From assembly GCA_020086605.1 (NCBI GenBank), contig JACBWW010000088.1, positions 710,788 to 774,787 of the forward strand: a stretch of 64,000 bases of DNA, in the 5' to 3' direction. This document shows positions 1 through 21,233 of the stretch, one piece after another (within the stretch, counting starts at the first letter, position 1; each line of letters starts with the position of its first letter). Source of the DNA: Lanius collurio. Lineage: Eukaryota > Chordata > Aves > Passeriformes > Laniidae. The notes beneath the pieces are model-generated. The model ran no database searches, had not been told where the DNA came from, and saw only the letters and a program-made list of their open reading frames with translations. Position numbers and translations under genes: made by a program.

Positions 1-10416
<10,416 letters not shown>

Positions 10417-12704
10417 CCTGCTCTGCTCTTGCCCCTTGAGAGGCTTCTTTGTGAAGAAAAGACAAAAATGAAATTTTAAATATGACAGGAAAAAAAAAAA
10501 AGTTTTAATTTTTGATGATGTAATGATTGCAAATTGTCTGATCTGTGGAGTGGCAAGTGCTCAGTGTTATCCTGGAGTCTCATGTCTCTGTCCACAGAGT
10601 AGTTGATTTCATATTTTTAACAAATTGCTTTTATGTCACAGTTAACGGGGATATGCCTCATTTCTTCAGCACCTTGCTTACTTCTTAATTTTTGCCAAGC
10701 AGCTAAGGCAGCCTCATCTTGATCTTTCCTTTGTTGGTAAGCCACTTTTTTTATTTTTCCCCTTTCATTCCCATGGTATATGTAGAAAAAAATGAAAATC
10801 CCCAACACTTTCCAGCTGAGATTGTGAATTCACTGGACTGTGGGAGTGCAGAATGCTACTGGTCCCTTTGCCTTGTGCTCTAGGGTGCCTCTGGTGTAAT
10901 TTGCTAATCCTGCTTCCTTCCCCTCCTTCTTTCCCTTCCCTTCCCCAGGACACGCTCCATGGTTCACTGTGATGAAATGTTGGGGAGGAGCAATTGCTCT
11001 CCAACTATTGTGCAAAAAAAAAAAAGAAAAAGGCAAGACAAACAAACAAACAAAAAAAAGCCATCACTTTTCCATTCTTTATATGTTTTGAGTAATTTTT
11101 TGTTATCGATTATAAAAGATATGGAGACTGTGTTTTGTTTTTTTTTAAATTATTGATGTTCTATATTTAGTTTGCTACGTGTTGCTGTATTTTGTTCATG
11201 GACTACAAATGATGGAAGCTCTTGGAGCAATAGCTGCTGAGCCTGGGGAAGTGCCTGACTGTAATTGTTCTTTTTTAATTTTATTTTATTTCATTTTTAT
11301 TTCTTTTTTTTTTCCCCACCCACCTAAACACATCCCACCCACACCACAAGCGCGTGGCCGTGTGCGCACAAAGCTCAGTTTGCAGAGAGGAACTGTTTTG
11401 TTGGGTAGTGTTTGACATCAATGAGCACCTTCTCTATGCAGCAGTTACCAAAAGCACACTGAGTAATTGTGGCATTCGAACATCAGACTTTGCCTGGATT
11501 GAAGCTTAGTCTTGTGCCATCCTCTAGGTCTTTTCTTGCTGCCTAGTAGCAATCAAGCCTTGTTTTACTGCATTTTGTGCCAGTGTGTGAATGGCTTTGT
11601 AAGAATTCCTCAACCTTGTCCAGCCTGCAGAGTTTTAGAGAGGACCAGAGCTGGTGGGTGACAGACTCTGGTAGGATTCTTTCTTGGGAAGATTGAGGCT
11701 GACTCTTGGAGGGAGCAGCAGTTCTGTTTCTCCTGTTCATGCATTCCCCTGAGGCCCACACTACCCTGTCCTCTTTGGAGGAGTAGGGGATCCTCTTTGG
11801 AAGACTTGCACACATCCTGCTCCAGGGTGCCTGTGGTAATTGTGTTAGCAGTGGCTGCTGCAGAACCCAGAGAGCCCTGCCCTGGCTGCACTTGGCGCAG
11901 CAGGAGAGGAGTGCAGAGGTAGCAGCACTTGCTGGAAGGCAGAGTGGATGTAGTTCTGGATTCCAAATGCCACCTGAATCTCTGCTGAGCTGGAGGACAT
12001 GAAACCTTTGCACATGAGAGAGCTTTATTTTCCAGGAGCTGAGGCAAGTCAGGGTGCTGAAGGGCTGCTGCCAGCCTGGGAGAGAAGTGCATTGGCAAGG
12101 CAGGGAGAGAGCGAGTGGGAAGCAGCTGTGACCCACGTCTGGACGTGTGTCAGTCAGCCATCACTGATGCTTCTGTTTCAATTCCAACGAGTAGCATTGG
12201 GTCCAAATTCTGTGGATCAACCAGATTGCCCCCTTGAAGGCTGCCAGTAGAAAAAAAACCTAAACGAGCTGCACTGTTGAAGGGGGCTGTTGATATTTTG
12301 TCTCTTTTGTAGACAGAGCACTACATCAGTGTTTTGCACAACATTGTAAGAGTAAATCTAACTGTCTGAGATGCTTAAGATGCTTTGATCTAGAACACTA
12401 AACTGTGGAGGGACATAATTTTGAATAATTCTGTTGATAGGTCCCTCTTGTTTTTCAGAGTAGTGGAGTGAAGCCTCTGTATGCTCAGAGCATTACAGAG
12501 GAAGGCAAGCTCTGCTCCAAGTGATTAGAGAGCTCAAGTTGGAACAGTAGCCATGGGACCAACAGTTGAGGAGCCAGTCTGAGTGGTGATGCTGAGGGAA
12601 ACATAGCATCTCTTTAGACTAGCCATGCTCTGGACTGCATTTAACCCTTGGGAGGAATGAGAGGGATTCCCATGAGTCAGACAGCTTTGCATCAATTTTA
12701 CTGC

Positions 12705-12721
12705 TTTTTTTTTTTTTTTTT
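12705..12721. repeat. Poly(T) tract
   Basis: Seventeen consecutive T on the plus strand, inside the GNA11 3' UTR. Confidence 0.85.
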
Positions 12722-13900
12722 CATCTTTATGCCAAAATGATCCAGTTTGTAGAAACTGTCTTATAAAGAGGAATTTATAATCATCTTCATGTATTCTAAG
12801 TGCTGTTCCTCTGAAGCAGACGGCAGCACCAGCCTCTTCCGCTTCTGTGATCCTTTTGTAAATGGTTCACACTACAGCTGTTGCCAGCAATGAGCCTGGC
12901 ACTGAGATACACAGGTTCTTGGAAAGTAACTTCCCAGAAGTTTCTCTTTTCCAAGGTGAATGATGGTGGTACTTCCACTTGAATCAGAAACTTTTTTCGT
13001 CTTGTTTTGTACCTTCCCCTTTCTTTAAGAGCTGCTGCCCTGGCACAGGAGGAGGGATCTTGGCATCTGTCTCTTGCAGAGTGACTCTGCATCGTGGCAG
13101 GCAACTGTGGGAGGCTGTGGGCACAAGGATTTAGGGAATGTGCTGTACCTTGTTGGGCACCTGCTTGGGGTAGCTGTTGGCCTGAGAGCTGGCTGGGGCG
13201 GGGAGGGAAGGGCCGAGCGTTGCGCAACGGCTCTGCTGAGTTCCTGAAACCTCCTCCTGGATCGGGGTAGGAATGGGTCAGACCTGTACACGTCACCTGG
13301 AATTGTCTGTGACTGTATCATGTGTGAGAAGATAGCAGTGTTAGCACGTGCTTTCCTTAGTAAGCAGCTGCTTGTGTGCCTCCAGCTTGGCCAGTGAAGT
13401 GTTCCTGCAGAACTGGCTCCTGTCTCTGTTGGCTGGCAAATGCCTGCCCTAGCAAAAGTGCCAAGCCTTAAAACCAAATTTGCCTGTATCAACCTTTCTC
13501 AAAGTGATGCCTGTCAGAATTCTCTGCAGGTTGAGAGTGACTTTCAGAAGTGAGGTAAAATTGGGTTGTTGTAGGGAATCTAGAGTCTGAGGAGTTGGTC
13601 TCCTTGCTAACCTCTGCTCCTCGTGCACTTTTAATCTTTGTTCTGTTGAAGAAACCAACATATTTTGAACTAGTTTGAAACTTGAAGTCAGTGAGCAGAG
13701 GACCATTCCTTTTCCTTGCACCATTCCATGTGGATTGGCTACCTGGTGAGCAAAAGCCCCTTCCAGCTGCAGCGTGTCAGCTCCTGCCCTTCCTGCCTCC
13801 CCCTTCTCCTCGAGTTGGATTCTTTGGTCTCTTGTTGTTGCTTCCTAGCAATGTTGGCCTTGCATTCAACTATGGTTTTTCTTCATGTGTTTTATTGGTT

Positions 13901-13960
13901 TAAAAAAAAGAAAAAAAAAAGATAAAAAATTTTAAAAAAAGACCAAAAAAAAAAAAAAAA
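13901..13960. repeat. A-rich tract in GNA11 3' UTR
   Basis: About 60 bases that are nearly all A, with a few interruptions, ending in a run of 16 A. In a plus-strand transcript it is an internal oligo(dT) priming site, so cDNA ends mapped here may be artefacts and not true 3' ends. Confidence 0.8.
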
Positions 13961-14465
13961 GTATTTCCGGAGTGTGCTGACCATTGTATTGTCCTGTACA
14001 GAGCCCAGGTCGTTAGAGTCCAGCAGAGATAAAGTGTGTTATGCAGCACCCAGTTTTTTAAGAGTATGGTTTGTGCCAATGCCCCTTCTTTAGTAGTGCC
14101 AGAGACTCTTTACAAGTGCCAATGTGGTGGAAATTATTTGGTTATACTTGTATATTATAGGATCCTGATTTAAGACAATTTAAACATTATCCTATTTAAA
14201 AAAATACTATATAAAATGCTGTTTTTAAACCTTGTCATTTGCAATGCATGTATTGTTGTGCGTGTTGGGGGGTGGGGAGGGAAGAGGGTAGGGTAAAGGA
14301 GTTTCTGAATAAGATGCCCAGTGTCAGGATCTATTCAGACTCCAAACTGTCTCATTCCAGTCCAGGAGTGTGATTGTTTCTTGGAATGATCCCACTCTGA
14401 CTGCTGGGCAACACGCTTATTACAGAAATATCTGATGGAAATTGATTTTCATATCTTTCTCCTGA

Positions 14466-14535
14466 AATAAACTCTCTGTTTGAAATTGGAATAAATTTTG
14501 TTCCTAAAAGCCGTGGTGGTTGTGTGTGTGTTTCT
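14466..14535 (+). terminator. GNA11: Polyadenylation signals of GNA11
   Basis: AATAAA occurs at 14466-14471 and again at 14490-14495. It is followed by a GT-rich stretch (TGGTTGTGTGTGTGTTTC, from about 14516), the arrangement of a cleavage site with a downstream GU-rich element. Cleavage is expected near 14505-14515. Confidence 0.7.
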
Positions 14536-17500
14536 TCACTCCTGTCCCCCCCTCTCCTCCTGCTCCCTGGTTGGCTCAGCAGGTTCTGTACCCTGTGGGA
14601 CCTGCAGCTCTGCCATCCTGTCAGGAAATCAGCACTCTGAGGCATAGACACAAAGCATGTGTTGGTGAATAGAAGGTATAATATGCCATAATTATATATA
14701 ATGCACTGTACCAATAATTCTGAAGTGTGAGCAGTGTCTGGCTGGGGATTTAAGGAGCAGGGATGCAATGGTGGCATTTTGATTTGAAGTTTTCCAGGAT
14801 TTTAGGGTAAGATTGCTAAGGGAAGTTGTTGGGTGTTTGCTGCTGCCTTTTGCTGTAATGTCAGCCCATTGCAGGCACAATTCCAAGCAGGATATCTGTT
14901 GCCAATAGCAGGAATGTTGGTGGGACCAGAATTGCTTCCAGTCTTGTCTGTTAGAAACGTGGACTGAAATCTGAAACATGGCTTAAAATTATCCCTTCAG
15001 GAGTCCAGGGATGGATGACTCTGAAAACTTCCACAAAGCGATTTCCTGAGATGGAGGTCATAGAGCTTAATTCCTTTTCTCTGGGCTCATTCTCCAGGAA
15101 TGTTGCATTAAATCAGCTGGGAGTGGGTAGAGATGGCCAACTTCCTCTATGTAAAGGTTTCCTGTGTTTTCAGGAAGCTGCTGCTGAGGATGTTCTGCTC
15201 CCTTCAAGGTCACTTAGCACAGGTGAAGCTGCAGCTCCTGGGCAGCCTGAAACGTGGTGTTGGCTCCCACCAGGAAGGGAACAGTGCTCTGGTAGCCAGA
15301 GCACTGGCAAGGACTTAAATTGTCGCTGTTTTCTAGTTATGGCTGAGTTTTTGTTGCTTTTCTCAGTAGCTGTGTCCCCTTACCAGCTGGGGAGCAATGT
15401 CAGTGCTCCCTGTTCATGTCCTCAGCTCTGTGTGAACCACATCTTGTGCTGTTCTTTGCAAAGAGCCAAATATGCTCTGTTTAAATAAAGCAAAGCAACA
15501 AGTTGAGGTTCTTCAAGGAAAAAGGTGAAGCCTTTTATGCCCAGTATTTCCAGCTGGCTTTGAGGGCCTCCTGTTCTGGTCTTTTGCAGCCTCTGGGTGT
15601 GTGTGGGGCTGTCCCTGGAGTGTGGCAGAGGAGGACAGGAGGTTGGGTCCGTGCTGGAGCAGCCCAGGGAAGGAGGCAGCTGGCAGCAGCAGCAGCAGCT
15701 GAAGGAACAGCCCATGCCACAGGCTCCCAGTTGCTGCTTTCCCAAGGACTGCTCCAGCCCAGGCTGAGTGAAGTGTTCCCAGCAGGACAGAGAGCTCCTC
15801 CTCCCCTCCAGCCCTCGCCTCCTCTGATCCTCCCCTGCCCATCCTGCAAGGAGCAGTCTTTGGAACACGGGAGGCTGTGCTGTGAAGCACCTGCCCCTGC
15901 CTGGATAATTCCTTGGGCCTGCAGGCTGCTCCAGAGGGAGGGACTTGGGCAAAAGAGGGCTGCCAGAGCTGGGCTGTGGGCCAGGGGAGTGTCCTGATAA
16001 GGGGAGCTGGCCCAGGGACTGGGGTTGTGGCAATACTGCAAGTCACTTCAAACCTGGCCACTGGACTTCCCTGCTGACACCAAAGCAGGTCCCTGGGATT
16101 GTGCACATGGGTGGACCAGACATGAAGGAAATCAATTTTCATATTTTTCATATTAAAAAAAAAATCCCATGTGGAAGAAAAGGGCAGAGAAGAGAGAGTT
16201 TGGGATTGGCCTCGTCCTTGGACAGCCATCATCCTCCCAGCAGGAGGAAGTTCTTTCCTTTGCACATTCCCTTTGCCCTCTTGGGAAAGAGAGGGAAGTA
16301 TCTGTCCGGTGTAGGAATAAAACCTCACGTGGAATTTATGAAGCAGGAGTACAAAGCCTCCCTCCTCTCACTTCAGGATTCTCCCCTGTGTTATCCTGAC
16401 CCCACACAGGACTCTGCGGTTGATGTGCAGCTCAGGAGCATGGGACCAGCTTGGCCTGTGAAATGGCAGCTGCTGCTGCTGCAATGTTTCTGTCAAGAGT
16501 TCCTTAAGCCCCGGGCTCAGCGAGGACTTGTTCTAACCCAAGCTGTTTCCTGTGTGCTCTCCCAGTGATACCAGTTTGGTATAACTGTCCTCCAGCTGCT
16601 TTATCTCCTGCCATGCAGCCTGATCAGGAAGTTAAGCCTCCACAAGCAATTTTTGTAACATCTCCACTACCGTGGGTGGAGAACTTATGGCTTTTGAAGA
16701 GTTTTTGTGGCTCCCGTGCTGGACTGTGTGACAAAGACTCCACACTTGGGCTGTGTGAAGCTTCTGGGTAACCCCAGTGGCTGAGCTGGGTGAGGATGTG
16801 GCTCATCAGGGACCTCAGCTGCTGCCCAGGGCTGTTCTTTGTCCCTGGCCACTCCTGTGCACTGCTCCTAGAGCTGCTCCTCCTTTCATCTCAGGTGAGT
16901 ATCTGTAGCTCCTGGCCATGGAAATAAATGGTGGTTTTATGGAGCTCCCCACAGACAGGTCTCTCCTGCTCTGCTGGTTCCCATCCTCCCTCCCAGTGAC
17001 TCAGGCCTTCAGTCTGCAGCTCTCCAAAAGGTGACAGGCTCTTTGCACAGAAGATGCAGGATGAGAACTGGGAAGTTCTTCTGGGAAGGATTTGGCAGCC
17101 TCAATAGAAAAGAAGTCTCTGCTCAATGTCAGCTTTGCAACCCTTGATTCAGAGCAGGTTAAATGATGTAAAGAACTCTGAGGGAAAGAGGTGCCTTTCC
17201 TGAGCTCAGCCATGAATTTGCTTCCAAACTGCAAGAGGTCATTTTTTTTTGATTAATTCAGAAGTTGTTCAGAGACAGAACCTCAAAGAACACACCCTGT
17301 TGCCAACCCAAAGAGGGCACTCTGGGCATGGGAAACTCAGCAGAAATGTGCTAGAGGTGCTTTGCTCGAGCAACATCACCCACAGCAAACCCCACTGGTA
17401 ACTCTGCTCAGCTGCAGCTTTTCTAAGTCAGGTGAGTGACCTGGGGACTTGTAGACATTTTGAATTATAAGGTTTGGAAAATATTTGGAGTCTTCACATC

Positions 17501-18215
17501 TTTGGCCTTGTGTTTCGTGTCCAGTGCTGCCACAGATGTTGGAATGGCCTCTGACAAGTCACCTTTGGGCAGAGGTGAGTGCAAGGAAAGGCAAACACTC
17601 AGCAGGAGTGTGTTTTTGTCAACGAAATCCTAAACATCTGACGGAAATATTTGTGCTCCTCTTGCTGGGTCTCTTGCCAAATCTCCAGATTAATTTCCTC
17701 AGGTTGCAATATTTTTAAGCTCTATTGCAGAAGAGGCAGGGATTTATTTTCTTGTCTTAAACCGTGACATGTAGGAATAAAAGATTTGCTGGCTGTCAGG
17801 CCGTGGTGGGACTGTGTGGTTCTTCTCTGCTGCCAGTTTCACTAAAAAGATGAACACCTGTGTGTGACAGAGGTGCCCTGGGGGCAAAATGCTGGTTTTG
17901 TGTGGAATGGCAGCCAGAGGTGGGATGAGGCAGAACTGAGAGGGGCCCTTGGGGGACAGGATGTGATGAAGGGAGGAAATCCCCCGAAGTACCAGCTAGG
18001 AGGTCCCTGGAGGGAGGGAGGAGAGCTTCTGCCCTGAAATCCAGACTGGACATCTATTCTGGGGGTTTAGGTGGGACAGAAAATAGAGTCCATTGGTTGG
18101 GGTAACCTCCAGCTTGGGGTTCAGCTGTTTGAGCTGTGACTTTTCTCCTGAGCTGTTCAGGACTGGGGCCAGAGAAATCCAAATTGCAGCAGGAAAAAGG
18201 CTTTCAAATGCAGAT
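14536..18215. other. Intergenic region between GNA11 and the first protease gene
   Basis: About 3.7 kb between convergent transcription units. It holds a short CAG run near 15685-15700, an A-run near 16155 and one isolated AATAAA near 15484. Long open frames on both strands between 15.4 and 16.6 kb are G+C-driven, with no recognisable domain. I see no gene, RNA or confident repeat. Confidence 0.55.
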
Positions 18216-18219
18216 GAGA

Positions 18220-18225
18220 TTTATT
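18220..18225 (-). terminator. Candidate polyadenylation signal of the protease-like gene
   Basis: The minus-strand sequence reads AATAAA about 550 bases downstream of the stop codon at 18774. It is the first canonical hexamer I found downstream, so a 3' UTR of roughly 570 bases is implied. This is positional inference. Confidence 0.45.
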
Positions 18226-18773
18226 GTTTTTATGTGTTCTTAGAACACTGGAGCTACAGAAGAGGGGAGAAAGGAGGCTGCAGGTTTCAGAGGTAGGGGA
18301 CAGCAGTAGTGGAGCAGGAACTGGAAGTGTCTTCCTTGGAGCTTGGGCAGCCCTGTAGCCCAGGGCTTGGGCAAAAGACAGCCAGACATCTGGTGTCACA
18401 AATGACAGGCAGGGTTCTCTTTGGATCCCTCTGATCTGGGTTTGCAGCCTTCCCCTGAGGGTTACAGACATCCCCACAGCCACTGGCAGCTCTCTCGGGG
18501 CTGTCCTGCTGCTTCCTCTCTGGAGCTGCAGCCACAAAGGGCTAAATCAGGGCAGCAGTGAAGGAGTGCAGGCACTCCCCCGTGTGCACAGGGGGTAAAT
18601 GCAGCCAAGGCACCATCTCTGTGCCAGCCCCACCACGGACAGAGTTCGGCTTGGCCACAGAGAGGTTCTTGCCACATCCACGAGGACCAGTGGAAGATGT
18701 TTCCCAAGGAGGAAGGAAAAGAAAGCTGGTGAGGATGGGGCTCTCCAGGGCAGCAGCTGCAGGGAGAGAGGGG

Positions 18774-21152
18774 TCATGCTGACTTCATGACACTGTTGAC
18801 CCAGGGAAGATAAGGAGCAATGTGAGTGTAGAACCCAGGCCAGTTGTTGTGTCTGTAGGAGAAGATGCCGTAGGCTTTGTTGTTGCAGACCAGTGGATCC
18901 CCAGCATCACCCTGTGAAAAGGAGGAGAGGGATCAGTGCTGGGTTATGCTGGGCACCCCAGGGAAGGAGAGCCTTTGCAAAGAACAAGGAGGCTGCAGAC
19001 ATCAGGACAGAATTTCCCCAGCAGAAGCCTGGGCTCGCAGTGGATGGGGATAACTCTGGCTCCACAAGGGAATGGTGACAGCTTTGTTTGGGACCCAGCT
19101 GGGGGAACACTGAAGCTTCATTTCTGCCCTTCTGCTGGCTTCAGATCCAAAACACACTCAGACCAACAACGAGATTCAGGGTGAACCCCTCTGGCCAAGC
19201 TGTTGTCCCCCTGTGCTGCTGCAGACTCCCAGGTGCTCTGCCATGGGGAAGCAGAGGATCCTCTTGTCCCTTGTGCTTTGCCCCCTGGCTAAAACCTTCC
19301 CTCCTCCTCCCTGATCAGAGACTGACCTTCTCAGGTACCCCAGCGGATTTGCTGCGGCCACAGACCAAGTTGTCAGCGAGTCCGGGGTAGTGGCTGAGGC
19401 AGTCCCGTTGTTTGAGGAGGGTGACAGTGGCCTCACGTAAGGTGACAGCGGGTGTCCTGTAGCCCCAGCCGGCCACGCTGCACTCGGTCCCACCACGAAC
19501 TTTGGATTTCTCAAAGGAAATGGGCCTGACGTGGCTGTCGCTGGTGGCGTTGCCATTCAGCTGGGCAAGGGGACACAGAACACAGAGATGAGTGCCTGGC
19601 CTGTACATGCACCTTCCCCTTCTGCTCCAGGGCTGCAGCTCAGCTCCTCAGGGCCAAGCAGATGCTCCACACAGGTTACCTTCAGCAAGAGGATGTCATT
19701 CCCCTTCTTAGGGCTTGTAAAATAGGGGTGGCAGTGATACTCCTTGACCTCGAAGGTTTGCCAGCTTTCCTCTCTCCTCTGGAGTGTGTGGGCTCCCAGG
19801 ATGACAGTCAGAGGTTTGTGGCTGGTGAAATCAAGCACAGTGGGTGTCATCAGCTTGTCCCTGTCTTGCCTGGGAACACTGAGGCTCATCTCCCATGGGC
19901 ATGGCCAGGAGAGGCCAATCACACAGATGGAGTGTGATTCCCTAGACACAAAATATGTTTTATATGCACTTTAAAGAGGAATGATGGGAGCAAGGAGCCC
20001 TGCCAGTGAATCTGCTGAGCCAAGAGGCAGAGCAAGCTCCCATCTGACAGACCAGAGCTCTGCCAGGGCTCCTTTATCTCCAGACCTCGAGCTGGGCACA
20101 TTTGGTCCAATGTTGCTGCTCTGTTGTTCTGGGCTTCCCAGGCCCATAGAAGTTCAGGGATTTCTAAATCGGGACCCCTCTCTGCCCTCTACATCACCTG
20201 CAGAAGGTGCTGCCTCAGGAAAATTGGAAAGGACCTTGGGTATGTGCAGGAGTCCCTCCCAAGCTCCCAGGTGAGTCTTGGGCTTCCAAGATCAAGGGTT
20301 CTGCTGGTCCTCCCTTTTGCTACCCAGGTGTGGGCACTGGCCCTGAGCCTGTCACTGGCACCAGGGCAGAGCTGTCAGCCCTGAGGTGTGTGGGAGCTAC
20401 ACCCAGACCTGTGGACATCTGGAAAAGTCCACCTGCCCATCCATACCCCAGCTGGAGGGAGAGAAAAGGGCTGGGCAAGCAGCTGGCTCATTGGAAATAA
20501 TTCTGCTAACAAACAAGTTGGTGGCAGAAAGGGCAAAGCCTGACAGCAGGTCAGTGCCAGCAAGGGTGGAAGCCACTCTGACCTCTCGTTGTTGACATCT
20601 GGGAGAAATAAAATGAGTCACAGAGCGGGGGAAAAACAATCAGGGTAAATATCTGAGGGTGAGCTGGGGCTCAGCGCTGTGCCCTGTCCTGCTCTGCCTG
20701 CCCTGGGAAGAGCCTGGGGATGGCTGGAGGGACTCCAACTGTGACAGCTCCCTGCAGGAGGTGCTGTCCAGGCCGTGGTGGAGCAGACACCTCGCTGCAG
20801 GTGCTGTGTGGGCCCAGCAAGGACTTACACGAGGCACTGAGCCGCTGTCATCACCCAGCCAGGGGCCACCAGGAAGCCTCCGCAGAAGTGGTTGTCCTTC
20901 CCCTGCAGATAGGCCATGTAGGGCATGGGGTGTGTCCTGGAGGGTGCCTTGGCTTCTCCTCTCTCCCTCCAGCTCCAGGGATAATCTGCAATGGATGGGG
21001 CAGAGGATGAGGGGGTTGGATTGGGGGGAACAGGGCTGAGGTTCTTCCTTCCCCAACCCTCTCCTTGCATCCAGCCCGCTCTACTTACTGGTGCTGACTG
21101 GGGGGCACATCACCAGCAGGAGGGGGAGCAGGAGTGTCTGCAGCTGCTCCAT
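18774..21152 (-). CDS. Granzyme/chymase-like serine protease homologue, catalytically dead (pseudoprotease)
   Basis: Five exons: 21152-21089, 20985-20829, 19821-19680, 19560-19327, 18911-18774 (64+157+142+234+138 nt, 244 residues), phases 1, 2, 0, 0 as in granzymes. A hydrophobic signal peptide covers residues 1-18. S1A landmarks follow: [31 protein letters not shown], and the three core disulfide pairs. Key catalytic positions are lost. The His57 motif reads AAQC (Gln71), and the Ser195 motif reads GDAGDP (Ala202, with Gly197 to Asp). The mature N-terminus I-V/I-G-G is replaced by [10 protein letters not shown], so zymogen activation in the usual way is impossible. Asp102 (Asp116) remains. 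There are no stops or frameshifts, all splice sites are canonical and the promoter core is shared with the neighbour. I infer an expressed, azurocidin-like non-enzymatic protein; the alternative is a very young pseudogene. No reliable orthologue name. Confidence 0.85.
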
Positions 21153-21227
21153 CACGGCCTTCTGGGCTTCGGTGGATCCCTTAGAGGTGGGGCTGCATTC
21201 TGGGGTCTCTTCCTGCTCCCAGCAAGG

Positions 21228-21233
21228 TTTTAT
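21228..21233 (-). promoter_or_regulatory. TATA box of the protease-like gene
   Basis: On the minus strand CAGGCTATAAAACC lies about 76 bases before the start codon. The 13-base core AGGCTATAAAACC is identical upstream of the neighbouring protease at 25510, at nearly the same distance. Confidence 0.7.

Larger units (their letters stand above)
10417..14512 (+). other. GNA11: GNA11 3' UTR
   Basis: After the TGA at 10414-10416 there is about 4.1 kb with no further coding signal, several A- and T-runs, and two polyadenylation hexamers close together near the end. The length is inferred from the hexamers plus the GT-rich element just downstream; transcript data would fix the true end. Confidence 0.6.

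Noticed and set aside
15513..16568. Long overlapping open frames on both strands (271 and 207 codons)
   Set aside because: They overlap each other in a G+C-rich stretch, show no domain, signal peptide or splice logic, and are what base composition alone yields.
18774..21152. Calling this protease-like gene a plain pseudogene
   Set aside because: There are no stops, frameshifts or broken splice sites over 735 coding bases, and cysteines and promoter core are kept; a pseudoprotease explains the pattern better, though a young pseudogene is not excluded.
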